This document shows positions 1-11,651 of a stretch of 64,000 nucleotides of DNA, piece after piece. The stretch is from Petaurus breviceps papuanus. Lineage: Eukaryota > Chordata > Mammalia > Diprotodontia > Petauridae. Location: positions 10,433,086 to 10,497,085 of the forward strand of contig JAMXIF010000058.1 of the NCBI GenBank assembly GCA_028583685.1, in the 5' to 3' direction. Made by a program: the position numbers and the translations under genes. Position 1 is the stretch's first letter. Every line of letters starts with the position of its first letter. Below the pieces are notes generated by a model, which was given only the letters and a program-made list of their open reading frames with translations, had not been told where the DNA came from and did not search any database.

Positions 1-47
<47 letters not shown>
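1..47. repeat. (CA)n microsatellite at the window edge
   Basis: The first 47 bases are uninterrupted CA dinucleotides and the tract probably continues beyond the window. From here to about 1.28 kb I see no gene and no clear repeat. Confidence 0.97.
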
Positions 48-49
<2 letters not shown>

Positions 50-1278
50 ATGCCCTTCCACCTCAGCTGACCACAATTACAGCCACAACAAGTGACTAAG
101 TCACTTGTGAGTAAAATCCAATTACAAGAGCATATGCCTTCATAGCATATATATGTATAGTGCTGGAGAACATAGTCCTCAATAGCATATTGCATAGAGA
201 ATTTAGCTTTAATTTTTAAAAAAGCCACTAACACAGTAGTCATGTAGAGAACAGAGTAATGGAAATAACCTTTCTGGGGTCATGGTGAAGCATTTCTAGA
301 AAAAAATTATTTGGGCTACTTTGAAATTCTTGGGACCTCCAGGGAGCCAAGAGAAAAAGAAAAGGGGAATAAGAAAGATCTCAGGTGTACTAAGGGGAAA
401 CATTTGCCAACAAGAGCCAACAAGAGTCCAGTTTTTCTTTTCATATTTCATATTCTAGCTTCTGGCCTAACATCAGTTCTGTTCTCTTAGCCAGGAGCTG
501 GACAACAACCTACATCTCACTTAATCCTTCTCTCTTCCTCCTCCTCCCAAGGGAGCCATCCCTTATACAAAAGTTTAGCAATGTTCTGGATTCATTCTCC
601 CAGAGCAAGGCCTGGTACATGACCCTCAAGGTTCTAGTGGTATCCCTGAGGGGATAGGAGGATTCTTCTAATGACACCAGTTTGAGCTCCCATTCTAGTG
701 TATTCCTCCTGCTGATCAACTGCCAGTGATTCAAGCTCCACTTTCATTTCACTAATATCAATTAGCTGTTGCAAAGGACTATTTACTGAGAAGGTAGATC
801 AAGAACCACAGTGATAAATATTTCCACCCCTGGGGGCTCATTCTCAAAGTATTTTCTACAAAGCATTGGTCATTAGTTTCAAAGGTGACAGTCACTGGAT
901 ACCTGCTCATCTAACTACCAATAGGCTGAATCTCTCAGGTCATTCCTCAGGGACCTCCCTGCTGGGCTGGCTGGCCACAAAACCTATCATGGATTCTGGC
1001 TCCCAGTCTTCTGGTAGCTCATTATTCTGACCTTTCAAAGCTCACAAGGTTGTTTCCAATAAAACAGGAAAGGACAGACTTAATAGAGACAGAAACAATA
1101 GCAGGATATGGCATTCACTGGCCACACTGTAGCTACCCCAATGGGAAGGTAAAGTACTGAGGTCTCTCCCTGTGTGGGACAGAGACCACTATCAAAAATC
1201 AATACAAAGACTTATGCACCTGAAAGCAGGGGATTGCTTTCTCATGAGAAAGGATACTGCCCCTCATCTCCCTAATGG

Positions 1279-1728
1279 TGTTGTAACAAGAAATTACGAG
1301 TTGAGACCATTAATCATTTTAAGTGGAGCTTTAATGAACCTGGGGACTGCAAGGGGCATGTAGCCAAACCATGCAGCCTCAAGTATATACATCTTGGGGT
1401 TTTTATAGACAAAAGCCACAATATAACTGTTGCCAAGGGAGCAAGCTGGGAAAATACAGAAGCCAAAGGATAGCGTTGTTAGTTACCTAAACAGTAAAAA
1501 TCCCTTAATTGGTTCCTAGGTAAGGGTGAGGGCCTGTGGTGTTCTGCTTGGCGGGTTTTTGTGGTGGGCTTGGACAGGCCTGACTTAGAGGGCCTTTCTG
1601 GTGGACTAGGTCTGTTTTGTTGTGAGTTTCCTAGGAGACCAAGAATACAGGTGTTAGGCTGGTTTCTTAGGTGAGCTTGATAGGGAAGGGGATTGGGGAA
1701 AGAGTTCCCCAAAATGGAGGTTACAACA
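1279..1728 (-). mobile_element. Solo LTR, ERV class I-like
   Basis: This 450-bp segment starts TGTTGTAAC and ends GTTACAACA, a perfect 9-bp inverted terminal match. It is flanked on both sides by ATGG, a 4-bp target-site duplication. Read on the minus strand it has a TATAAAAA box near 1400 and an ATTAAA poly(A) signal near 1330, in the right order and spacing for U3-R-U5. No internal retroviral sequence or primer-binding site adjoins it, so it looks like a solo LTR left by recombination. The 4-bp duplication and termini fit gammaretrovirus-like ERVs; the family name is not determined. Confidence 0.8.
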
Positions 1729-1732
1729 ATGG

Positions 1733-2741
1733 TGCCGGCCAGGAAAATAAAAATTGATTCTGGAAAGCAAAGTCTTTTTAAACCTTAAGGCAAGCCACCC
1801 CCCTACAACCCTTTTTCCTTATCCCATTGGCTGGGCTTCAGGAGGAACAATCTATTCACTTGAATCTTCCCTGGCAACAAAGAATAAAGGACTAGAAAAG
1901 AAGGGAAACTATTAACCCTTTTGAGGAGACTTCACTTCTGAAAAATCATACCTCACATACCTATCAAGAGCTTTCAGAAGTTCTTGCCTCTTTGGAACAT
2001 GGCCAGACAGAAATGAGGACCAGACCCTTCATGATACATTTCACATCTTTTAGATGTAGTCAAGTTTCATCTCCACAACCAATCAAAAACTCCTCTTCAC
2101 CATGTAGTTAACTAACTAGAAGCAGCTACAGAATGTCTTTGCCTGTTCTAAAGCCCAAGTAGGGAATGAATCAGTCTTGCTTATGCTCATAAAGATGACC
2201 ATATTTCACTGCATAATTGTCACAAAGTTTATGCCAGTTTTTGTCAAAAGGTAGGGTGCGACCATTATGTAAAGCTTTAAAATGTGCCAGTATTAACTTG
2301 TCTTTTAGTTTCTACCAGTCTTACACCAACTTTTCACTCACTGAAAACTGTCAAACACAGTCACTTTCAGCTTGAAGCCTGCAGAATAGTTTTTATATTT
2401 ACCTATCATCAGAAAGAAATGCTTTGCACATTAATGTATGGCTGGCAGATGAACTATACAATTTAGCTAGCAAGAGAAGATGCAAGTCTTACCATATCAC
2501 ATGACTTATTCATGGCAACATCACTTGCCCACACCCTCTCCTTGTGCCTATGGTTCTTCATTGGGTTGAGTGACAATATCATTCATACCGCAGCATTCTA
2601 ACCCAATCATGTAAGTCAGCTTTGGGAAATATATTGACAATGTGCTTTAATTTACTCATTTGTACAATGAGGGACTTAGAGTAAATGGGAATATAGGAAT
2701 ACAGAGTTGAAACAAAACTTAGATGTCATCTAGTCCAAAAT
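1733..2741. other. Intergenic DNA, nothing recognised
   Basis: About 1 kb of AT-rich DNA with only short chance ORFs and no repeat family that I recognise. Confidence 0.5.
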
Positions 2742-3895
2742 TGTTATTTTATTTCTTAAATTTTCTTTTATTATTAACTTCATAAACATCAATAAATGTG
2801 AACACTTCCTTATACAATGAATAGGAAGGGATAATTGTATATGATACTATGAATCTACTATGTACAGCTTGGGTTTTTAAAGCATATATTAACTTTATGA
2901 CAGTAATTGCAACCCTACTCTGCTTGCCTGTGAATCCTCTTGAACTTCCTTCTGTATTCTTCTGTGTATTTTTAATGGTTCATTGATGCGCTTTCTTTTC
3001 TCATTTTATCATGAGTACTACTCTTACCAATTCCTCTCAGAGCCCTACCACACCAAAAAATAGAATAAAAATCTTCCCTTATAACAAATAAGTACAGATA
3101 AGTAAAATACTTAAGATCTTAGCCATGACTGAAAATGTGTCTCATTCTGTACCTCTTGTCCATCACCTCCCTGCCAAGAGAGGGGGAAACATCAGTGTTC
3201 TGGAGCTATATTTGGTTATCACATCAATCAAAATTTTCAAGTCCAGCATAGATGTTCTTTACAATGTTATAGATCCTGTCTAAATTATTCTCCTGTTTCT
3301 GATCATTTCACTTCATCAATTCATATAAGTCTTCTGAAGTTTCTTTGAATCCATCCCTTTCATAATTTCTTATGGCTCACTAATATTATACTACTTTTAT
3401 ATGCCATATTTCTTTCACCATTCCTCAATTAATAGAATCTACTTTATTTCTAGTTGTTGCCAAAAAAGAAAGAAAGAAAAGGTACTGCCATAAGTATTTT
3501 TGTGCATTTTGCTGTTTAATTGCTTTTCAGTCATATCCAATTCTTCCAGATCCCATTTGGGGTTTTCTTGGCCAGTATACTGAAGTGATCTCCCATGTTT
3601 TTCTCCAGCTCATTTTACAGATGAGGAACTGAGGAAAACAGGGTTAAGTTACTTTCTCAGGGTCATAAGGCTAGTAAGTATCTGAGACCGGATTTGAACT
3701 CAGGAAGAAGAGTCTTCCTGACTCCAGGCCTGGCACACTATCCACTGGGCCACCTAGCTGCTCCATTTTGGTGCCTGAAGGTCCTTTATTCTTTGATTGC
3801 TTCGGATCATATGCCAAGTAGTGTTTTCTCTGGCTCAAAGGGCAGACGTAGGTTAATGACTTTTTAAGCACAGTTTTGGGGAAGCGCTCTAAACA
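2742..3895 (-). mobile_element. L1 3' region, split by a SINE
   Basis: The plus strand reads as the reverse complement of the marsupial L1 3' region: the stretch with TTCATCAATTCATATAAG, the TTATGGCTCACTAATATT block and, beyond the SINE, the GGCTCAAAGGGCAGACG block. The same blocks recur at 5.7, 40.9, 48.8 and 54.2 kb. A SINE occupies about 3511-3765 with CATTTTG on both sides. It is an old, diverged fragment. Confidence 0.6.
3511..3765 (-). mobile_element. CORE-SINE with BovB/RTE-like tail (MAR1 type)
   Basis: On the minus strand there is a tRNA-like head (GGAGCAGCTAGGTGGCCC), the CORE block with GAACTGAGG/ATGAGG, and a tail that matches GCCAAGAAAACCCCAAATGG, as in the other copies at 7.2, 46.9 and 50.0 kb. 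A CATTTTG duplication flanks it. This SINE family is known from marsupials and is thought to use an RTE LINE for mobilisation. Confidence 0.7.
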
Positions 3896-5699
3896 CTCCA
3901 CCTACCCCTTTTTCTCTTTCAAAAATATTATGAAAAATTATGAGTATATATTATGTATGCATACACATAGATACATTGTGTCTCACAGTCACAATTTTAG
4001 ACACAGACTTTTTAGCCTAATAAAATGCAGGTTGTTAAGTATCACTCCCACAGTTCAAATCCCTCATTTTACAGATTAAAGACCCTAAGGTCCCAAGAAA
4101 AGAAAAGACTTGTCCAAAGTTACACAGCTAGTAAGTGGCAAAGTGAGGAATGGAACTCAGCTTATCTGACTCCAAGACAGTATGTTGTTTGTTAAAGAAA
4201 AAGCCTAACGTTCTTTCTCAGTCAATGCTTGTGGCTAGGTCCCTTTCTCCTCTCATATTCTATAAGCACATATCACAGCACATTTGTCTCCCATGGAATC
4301 TTATCTTCCCAGCTGCTCCAGAGTCAAAGTTGTACCATCACCTCTCTGAACCCCATGTGGAGAGTATCATACATGCAGTAGATGCATTGTGCTAACTGAT
4401 GCTGGGAGTGAAGCCTAAATAAAGTACAGAACAGTACCTGTTCTGCTTCCCCAGTCTCTCTGTAACCAGAGAAGAGACTTAGCTCTGAAATCTCTTTCCT
4501 ATCTGAACTGTGAAAAGATTTCCTTTCTCTAGAATCAACTATTATGCTGACTCTCACACTTCCCCCATTCTTCCCGTTGGACCTATAGGACAGTATCCTA
4601 AAAATAATCTTCTGCTGAAATATGTATAGACACTAGGTGCTGCTGGTTTACCATAAAAATAGAAATTTCTCTTATTTGTTCAGCAATAGACCCAGTTCCA
4701 TTATCACAAGGTAGTAGGTAATAACACTGAAAATGAGAGGATTTTTTTTTCCTTTTTGGTTATGATACTTCTGACAAATAGGAAATTTCCAAAGTATGCA
4801 TTAGTCATGTTTCTCCCCTTCTTAGAGGAATTTTCTCAACCACTTCAAATACCAATGTGTGCAAGTAGTAGGAAGGGGAAATAGTCACCAACTCAAAAAT
4901 AATTTCTCCTCTAATTCTCTCTCTAAATATATAGAATACTTGGAATAAAAAGTAGCATGTTACACTTTAATTTTAATATTTTACCGATGTTCTTATATTG
5001 TTATCATTTCCCAATAACTGCTAAATAAACTGATACATTGTCAAACAATGTATTCCTCATTCAGAAACTATAGTCTATCACTTCTCTATTGCCAAGAGAA
5101 AAGTATGCTTTATAATCAGTCCTCTGGAATTAATTGGTCATTGAAATGATCTGGGTTGGGATGTTTTTTAAAGTTGCTTTCTTTTGTAAAGGGAAAAAGT
5201 CTTAGTGAAGTTCTATACTTTAATAATTTCAGGATTATGAATGCTACAAACTTTAAAAAATAGTTTGAAAACTTAATTATTTGAGTTTTAATAATATTGA
5301 TGTTTTAATTAAAATTTGACATAACTACCATCTTGTGCTATATATCACTTTGATTGACTTTCAAACTTTGTAAAAACTTATATGCATACATGACAATTTT
5401 AACATTACCTCATGAGAAAAAAAATAAAATGAAACTAGCTTAGATGAACAAGGTAGTCAAGCAAGAGAACCTCCTTTACCCTTCACCTATCTGAGAAAAT
5501 CAAGAAATTGCCACTCATGCAATGCATAATGTCAGGATACCCCATCATGCTGAAATTAAAATTAAAATTCATTTTTTAAAATTCTCAAAACTAAATCAGC
5601 TTAAAAGAAATTTAAATAAACTTTCAAATGATTTTTTTAAGAATGGTAGCTCTTATACTTCTGAAATTGTGAAAGCTTAAAGACTTTTAGACTTAAAGA
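3896..5699. other. Intergenic DNA with one MIR-like fragment
   Basis: Around 4046-4140 the ACAGATTAAAGACCC...TACACAGCTAGTAAGTGG block is the reverse complement of a MIR/CORE-SINE. The rest is AT-rich and I recognise no gene or other repeat in it. Confidence 0.5.
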
Positions 5700-5990
5700 C
5701 TGCACTCAGACTTTTGGGTCACCCTGTATTACTGTGGTCATTTTGTATACTCCTGGTTCTGCTTACTCCACTCTGCATCCATCTTTCCATATTTCTTTGA
5801 ATTCACCATATTCATCATTTCTTATAGTGCCATAATTTCCTTTACCATAATTTATCCTGCCAGTCTTACAGTGAATACCCACTGTTTCCAGTTTTTTGCT
5901 ATCACAAAAACAATCTTGCTATTAAAATGTTGGTATTTATGGGGTCTTTCCAGTTCTCTATCTATGATTTCCTTAGAATTTTATATTTTT
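5700..5990 (-). mobile_element. L1 3' region fragment
   Basis: It contains TGGTTCTGCTTACTCCACTC, TTTCTTATAGTGCCATAATT and TTGCTATCACAAAAACAATC, the reverse complement of the L1 3' blocks seen elsewhere in the window. Confidence 0.6.
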
Positions 5991-6077
5991 CTAATAACTT
6001 TCAAATATACTATCTGATTTAACTACTACAACTACTTGGTGAAGTTGATGATATTGTCATTAAAACATACAGAAGTA

Positions 6078-6230
6078 GGGGTGGCTAGGTGGTGCAGTGA
6101 ATAGAGCACCAGCCCTGGAGTCAGGAGGACCTGAGTTCAAATCCAACCTTAGACACTCAACATAAAAAAACTAGCAGTGTGGCCTTGGGCAAGTCACTTA
6201 ACCCCAATTGCCCCCCAAAAAGCAAAAAAA
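6078..6230 (+). mobile_element. tRNA-derived SINE, subfamily A (WSINE1-like)
   Basis: It has the head GGGGTGGCTAGGTGGTGCAG, the central GAGGACCTGAGTTCAAATCC (B-box-like) and the end CACTTAACCCCAATTGCC followed by an A-rich tail. Imperfect flanks (ACATACAGAAG/CCATACAGAGG) look like a target-site duplication. DNA from 6245 to 7245 is otherwise unassigned, with a purine-rich patch at about 6530-6620. Confidence 0.85.
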
Positions 6231-7245
6231 CCATACAGAGGTTACATCAGTGTCAATTAATAACATATCCAAAACTAGGATCCATGTCTCCTAAAGCTGG
6301 ACCATTTTATTTTCCATAGAGAAAAGTATAAATAAGTGTTAGAGCAAATAAGAAAATATCTATTTTTTTCTCAATAAGGAATAGCTGAATAGCAAAGTTT
6401 GAAGAAGAAGCAACTACTTTCCAACTCACCCCCAATACCAGCATTAGGAATTCAAAAGTACAAAGAATGATTGAGAATAAATGATGTAGTAAGATTATGC
6501 CCCTTGTAGTAATAACTTTCAAGTGAGGCTTTAGGGAAAGGAGAGGATAGAGAAAAGGAATAGAGGAAATGGAGGGAGAAGAAGGGAGAGAAGAAGAGAG
6601 ATACAGAGATAGAAATACAAGTGTCTTTAATATTTAGCCTAAGAAAGACCTATTGAGCCTCAAGAGAGTCCAAAGAAACTGGCAATATATAAGGATTCAA
6701 GGGATAGAGTAAATTAGGTTTGACAAATATGAAAAAGAAATCAGTTTGGGGAGTTAGAAGAGTTTACAAGAAATGTTATGATCTTAAAGGATAGAAAAGT
6801 TTGGGGTAAATAGCAGTCGAGGATGCATAACACAGTAAGACAGGGAAAATGAGGGATTAGTTTATCTAATTGCATTTGTTACTAAAAATAAATGCCTTCC
6901 CAGAATATAATAGCTTAGGGTTGGTAGGTTAGGGAGTTGAGTATGTGGTATGTGGTTGTTCCCTCCCCTCCATGTTTCAGAGAATAGCCCTGAATAATTT
7001 GAATAACCATATGCAGCTTCCTGGGGTAAGAAATTGGAGTAATCTGAGAGATAAATGGGGACAGTGTGTGATCTTCCACCAAGCCTTTATAATGGCAAGT
7101 AGTCTTGGCAAGGACAAGAGATAGAGTTGTGGGGAATAGAGTAAATGTCCAGCATAGAACTGGAGAGATGCTTGCAAGGTACAAGAGATAAAGATGCCTC
7201 AAGATTCCTATGAGTCCTTTTTTGTTTTGGAGGCCAGGAGCCACA

Positions 7246-7478
7246 CTGTTGTTACTTCAGTCGTGTCTGACTCTTGGTGACCCCATTTGGGGTTTTCTTG
7301 GCAAATATAATGGAGTGGTTAGCCATTTCCTTCTCTAGCTCATTTACAGATAAGGAAATTGAGGCAAACAGAGTTAAGTAACTTGCCCAGGGTCACACAG
7401 TTAGTGACTAAGGCCAGATTTGAGCTGAGGAAGATGAGTTTTCCTGACTCCAGGCCCAGCACTCTATCCACTGTGCCA
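7246..7478 (-). mobile_element. CORE-SINE with BovB/RTE-like tail (MAR1 type)
   Basis: A full-length copy on the minus strand, running from the TGGTGGCACAGTGGATAGAG head to a tail with CCCCAAATGGGGTCACC and AGAGTCAGACACGACTG. It is flanked by CCAGGAGCCACA and CCAGGAACCACA (11 of 12 identical), a clear target-site duplication. Confidence 0.85.
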
Positions 7479-8109
7479 CCAGGAACCACAAGAATTACAA
7501 TACAAAAAGAGGCTTCAGCAGTAGAGACATTCTAGTTTGATGGCATGTTTTGAATAGCAAACACGTTGTGGTACGATAGGTACCTTAGAGTTCTATTTCC
7601 CTAAGTAAAGGAAAAGTCCAGCATTGTCTTCTGGAAGCTGTCCAAGGCCTGAACTTTATGCCTAACAACACCATGCAACAGAGTTAAAGGAGCAATCTCC
7701 CGTGCTGGAGCCCTACTCAAGGCAGTTCTGTGTCTGAGACTTTATGGGCTGCTGGGTGGATGGCTGCTTAATGGTGAATGTTGTTATTTTTCATGGGCTC
7801 TGACACAAGTTCTATTTGTTTCCTTTAACTTCTTACTAAATCCAGGTTTTGAGTTTTATGAATCTGTGTGCTTATAAAGGGAGCTTAACAATAGCCCGTG
7901 GGGACAGTGGGATATGGCCAGACACTGAAGTTCTCAAATTATCTGGGTAGGGACCCTATAGGAACAAGAAGAGTGAAAAGTCCTACAAAGTATGTCTGGG
8001 CCCTTCTTTTAAGAAAAGAACTTTTACACGGGAGCTATGTAAATCCCTTCTCCAATTCTAAGAGCTATGTGTCTAAAGTAGGGGGAGGGAGAGAAAAGGA
8101 TAGTAATAT

Positions 8110-8330
8110 AATATTGGAGCAACAGTGTCAAATGCAAACAGACCACTTAAACATGCAGAAGGACCCCTGTGGCTACATGTTAACTTGGAAGACCACATAT
8201 TATCTGTGTTCTGTTATATTTTTCCTTACTTTGTTAAATATTTCCCAAATACATGTTAATCTGGTTAGAGCTGTACTCAGGAGTGTTGTTGGCAGCAATG
8301 GGACATTTGAGCCATGTGGTCCAACACCTC
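8110..8330. mobile_element. hAT-like MITE, diverged copy
   Basis: The interior shares ATTATCTGTGTTCTGTTATA and AAATATTTCCCAAATACATG-type blocks with the family whose better-ended copies lie at 15740 and 41744. The terminal repeats are degraded here, so ends are approximate. The 221-codon ORF running through it is a chance ORF. Confidence 0.5.
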
Positions 8331-8784
8331 TGCTGTGGCTTATTCCCTTCCTATTCTCCTTTCTATTTTTGCTACAATGCAAAGATGTTCCTAATCCTGA
8401 ATTCTGCTCAGATGTAGCAATACAACCTCAGACTCAACTTCCACGATGTAGCAATGGATTCTGGGCAATTTCCACCACACCATACTGCCTCATCAAACAG
8501 TTGAGGTTTTTAATGACAAAATATGTCTTCAAGTTCTTTGGAAGGAAAAAAAATCAACCCTAGACAACAAAGGGCATCTTTGTGCTTTGACAGATGGATT
8601 CTTTACAGTAGAACCTCAGTACATAGTCTCATGTGCATCCAGGCATTTAAATATCATTTGATGATTAACTTGTTTCTTTCTTTGCTTATTATTTGTGCCC
8701 TTTCAAAGGTGGAAAAGAGAAGATGTAAGGCATATTGTAGGAAAAAACTGATCCAGAAGACAGATTAAGGAGAAAAATCTAATC

Positions 8785-9246
8785 ATCTAAACACCAATGA
8801 ACAATCACAAGGGACTAATGGATAAACTGCTTACATTCTAATATGGAGAGGTGATATATGTGTCCCTTCTGAGCTCTATCATCATCAGGGATCATAGAGG
8901 GAGTCTAATTAGACAAAGGACCTGGAAGTGGTTCTTTTATGTCTTGATGATCTTAAAAGAATAGAAATTGAGGGGTGGCTAGATGGTGCAGTGAGTAGAG
9001 TGCTGGCCCTGGAGTCAGGAGGACCTGAGTTCGGATCCGGCCTCAGACACATAACACACACAAACAAAAAACCTAGCTGTGTGACCTTGGGCAAGTTACT
9101 TAAACTCAATTGCCCTCCAAAAAAGCAAAAAGAATAGAAATTGAAAGGAAGATGGATATCCTGTGGTGAAGGTAGGGTAAGGTGGTAGGGAGTGAAAGGA
9201 AGGTTAGAAAAAAATTTTCTTGAAAGTCATGAACAAAAAAAAAAAT
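8785..9246 (+). mobile_element. HAL1/L1-type 3' segment with A-tail, split by a SINE
   Basis: About 300 bp of sequence (both sides of the SINE) is repeated at 10575-10850 with roughly 85-90% identity by eye, for example GAGGGAGTCTAATTAGACAA and GACCTGGAAGTGGTTC. It ends in an A-run at 9235-9246, as expected for the 3' end of a retroposed element. In the second copy the same segment follows an ORF1-like region directly, which fits HAL1 (half-L1: ORF1 then 3' UTR, no ORF2). Confidence 0.55.
8972..9127 (+). mobile_element. tRNA-derived SINE, subfamily A
   Basis: A complete copy inside the HAL1-like segment. It is flanked by a perfect 17-bp duplication, AAAAGAATAGAAATTGA, at 8955-8971 and 9128-9144. 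The empty-site sequence can be seen in the paralogous segment at about 10745. Confidence 0.92.
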
Positions 9247-9368
9247 CTAAACATCATTTTTCAAGAAATCTTAAAACTAACCAGACCTCTTAGAGCTAGA
9301 GGGCAAGTTGGAAACAGAAAGAATCTACTAGTCACCTCCTGAAAGAAACCCAAAATGAAAAATCCCAG

Positions 9369-10251
9369 TGATAAAATTAAGATCACTTCTGCATTATTTT
9401 CTCGTTGACCTTATTTACAATTAATTGATTTTGTCCTGTAACTGTTTTTGTGTGTTAAGTGCTTAAGTCATGGCTCTTTGTCTCTGAAGTTGGTTCAGGG
9501 ATTCAGCTGGCCTGTAATAGGTTAAATTTTAAAATTCAGCTCTGGGGCAGCTAGGTGGCGAAGTGAATAGAGCACCGGCCCTGGACTCAGGAGGACCTGA
9601 GTTCAAGTATGACCTCAGACACTTACACACAAAAAATACTAGCTGTGTGACTTTGGACAAGTCACTTAATCCCAATTGCCCTATCTTCCCCCCTCCAAAA
9701 TTTTTTTTTAAATAAATAAGTAAAAATCCAGCTCTTCTGCTAATCACTGATCTATTCTTGTCTCAAGGAACTTAGTTGACCTTGGGGACAGTGTGAATAC
9801 AAAGGGAGTTTGGGACTAATATCTTTCTTTCTACCACCAAGCTATCCTTCAAAGATGTCTGGTTTGCTCTCTAAGAGGTCTGGTCCATTATCTCTAAACC
9901 TTACACCTGCACTCAAATAATGAGTACTTTTTAGTCTCATGAGAGAAGGGGCACAAGGTGGGGATCTTGCTAGCCCCCATTACCAAACTTCCAACCAGTT
10001 GTGTTGTTCCCTGTGCCTCAGTTCTGTAAACAACACTGTTATCCCCAATCCCATGACATCATCTGCCCTATTCCATTCTTAGCTCTGTACCCCCACAAAC
10101 TTTATAAAAGCTGTCTGCTTGGAGTCTTTGATAATAAATGGAGGTAATCCATTGACCCATTTATTGATATGCAACAAGCCCCTGTTAACAAATGTTATCT
10201 TTTGCAAAGAATTGTCTCAGTTTACCTCCTTGTTAAATTTAAATCACTACA
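9369..10251 (+). mobile_element. Solo LTR inserted in HAL1/L1, with a SINE inside
   Basis: The segment starts TGATAAAATTA, ends ATCACTACA and is flanked by CCAG on both sides (9365-9368 and 10252-10255). The L1-type sequence continues across the two CCAG copies. It has TTTATAAAAGC near 10101 and AATAAA near 10133 on the plus strand, in LTR order. Without the nested SINE it is about 690 bp. No internal retroviral region is attached. A 4-bp duplication suggests an ERV class I-like origin. Confidence 0.7.
9544..9721 (+). mobile_element. tRNA-derived SINE, subfamily A, nested in the LTR
   Basis: It has the head GGGGCAGCTAGGTGGCGAAG and ends in CCCAATTGCCC plus a tail. Flanks AAAATTCAGCTCT and AAAAATCCAGCTCT form a near-perfect duplication. 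It is the youngest of three nested layers. Confidence 0.88.
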
Positions 10252-11129
10252 CCAGGAACATTATAACCAAAACCCAGAGTCTCCAGGTCAAAAGAAAAAT
10301 ACCACAAATAGAAAAAATTCAAGTACCAAGGAACCACAATCAGGATCACATAAGATTTAGTAGTCATGACTATAGAGAAGTAGATCTTGGAATGCAATAT
10401 TCCAGAAGGCATAAAATATAGTCTTACAGCAAAGAATAATTTATCCAGGAAAACTGAGTATAATCCTACAGTGGGAGAAATGGATTTTTAATGAAATAGA
10501 AGATTTTTTAGCATTCCTGATGAAATAACTAGAGCTGAACAGAAACTCTGATACTCAAAGAAGTTAAAAGAAACACAAAAAGGTAAATACCAATGAACAT
10601 TCACAATGGACTAACTGATAAACTACTTACATTCTAATACGGAGAGATAATATTCCCTTCTGAGCCCTATCATCATCAGGGGTCATGGAGGGAGTCTAAT
10701 TAGACAAAGAACCTGGAAGTGGTTCTCTTATGTCTTGATGGTCTTAAAAGAAGAACAGAAATTGAAAAGAAGATGGAGATCCTGGGGTGAAGGTAGGGTG
10801 AGGTGGTAGAGATTGAAAGGAAGGTTAGAGAAAATTTTCTCACATAATCAAGTGCACAAATGGATGTACATAATAACAAGGAGAAAGTAGGGGGTGGCTG
10901 ACACCTGAACTTCATTTTGATCTGAACTGGTCAAAGGATAGAAAATACACACACAGAGTTTGGTAAAGAAATACATTTCACTGAATAGAGAAATAGGAAA
11001 CAAAAGGGAGAAGGAAGAGTAAGAATTATAAGAAGGGTAAATTAAGAGAAGACTTAGTCCTAAACAAAACATACTCTAGCAAAAGATTACAAAAATATTT
11101 TTAGCTCTTTCTGAGGTGACAAAATGGGA

Positions 11130-11650
11130 ATCAGAAGGGGTGTTTATCAGTTGGGGAATTGCTGAACAATTGTAAGGGGATATTATTGTGTTGTAAAAAA
11201 TAATAGAGATGGGGGCAGCCAGGTGGTGAAGTGAGTAAGAGCACTAGCCCCAGAGTCGGGAGACCTGGGATCGGTTCCAGCCTCAGATACTTGGTACCCA
11301 CACAAAAATAACTGGCCGTGTAACCTTGAGCAAGTTACTTAACCCCAAGTGCTTTAAATAAATAAATAATGGAGATGGTCTCAGGGGAAAAGTAGGAAGA
11401 ATTACATGAACTAATGTAGTTAAGTGAACTGAACCAGGAGAACAATTTATACAAGAACAATATTGTTAAGACAAATAACTTTGAAAGACTTAAGAATTCT
11501 GATCAGTATAATGATCAATCTAGAAAACTAATGATGAAAAATGCTACTAATCTCCTGATAGGTGAAAAAATTAAGAGTGCAGAAAGAGGGGTGCTTTTAG
11601 ACATGGCCAAGGCAGAAGTGTATTTTGCTTAATTATACATATTTGTAACA
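11130..11650 (+). mobile_element. L1 3' region, split by a SINE
   Basis: It carries CAGTTGGGGAATTGCTGAAC, TTATTGTGTTGTAAAAAATA, then past the SINE GAACCAGGAGAACAATTTAT and TTTAGACATGGCCAA. These are the standard plus-strand blocks of the marsupial L1 3' region. Confidence 0.65.
11213..11364 (+). mobile_element. tRNA-derived SINE, subfamily B
   Basis: It differs from subfamily A in its head (GGGCAGCCAGGTGGTGAAG), in the middle (AATAACTGGCCGTGTAACC) and in ending GCTTTAAATAAATAAAT. The near-perfect 14-bp flanks AATAATAGAGATGG and AATAATGGAGATGG show insertion into the L1 fragment. Confidence 0.85.
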
Positions 11651-11651
11651 G

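Larger units (their letters stand above)
9247..10850 (+). mobile_element. HAL1/L1 fragment with ORF1 C-terminal domain, split by an LTR
   Basis: 9247-9368 and 10252-10850 together read as one element interrupted by an LTR. Around 10380-10550 the plus strand encodes, with stops, residues such as WNAIFQKA, QRIIYPGKLSIILQ and FNEIEDFLAFLMK. These match the L1 ORF1p C-terminal domain (human: PRISYPAKLSFI). The 3' part (10575-10850) is the segment also present at 8785-9246. No reverse transcriptase sequence follows, which supports a HAL1-type element. It is broken by stops and diverged. Confidence 0.6.

Noticed and set aside
7898-8563. A 221-codon plus-strand ORF in the intergenic region
   Set aside because: It runs through a diverged hAT-like MITE, has no recognisable domain, and its composition follows the surrounding AT-rich DNA.
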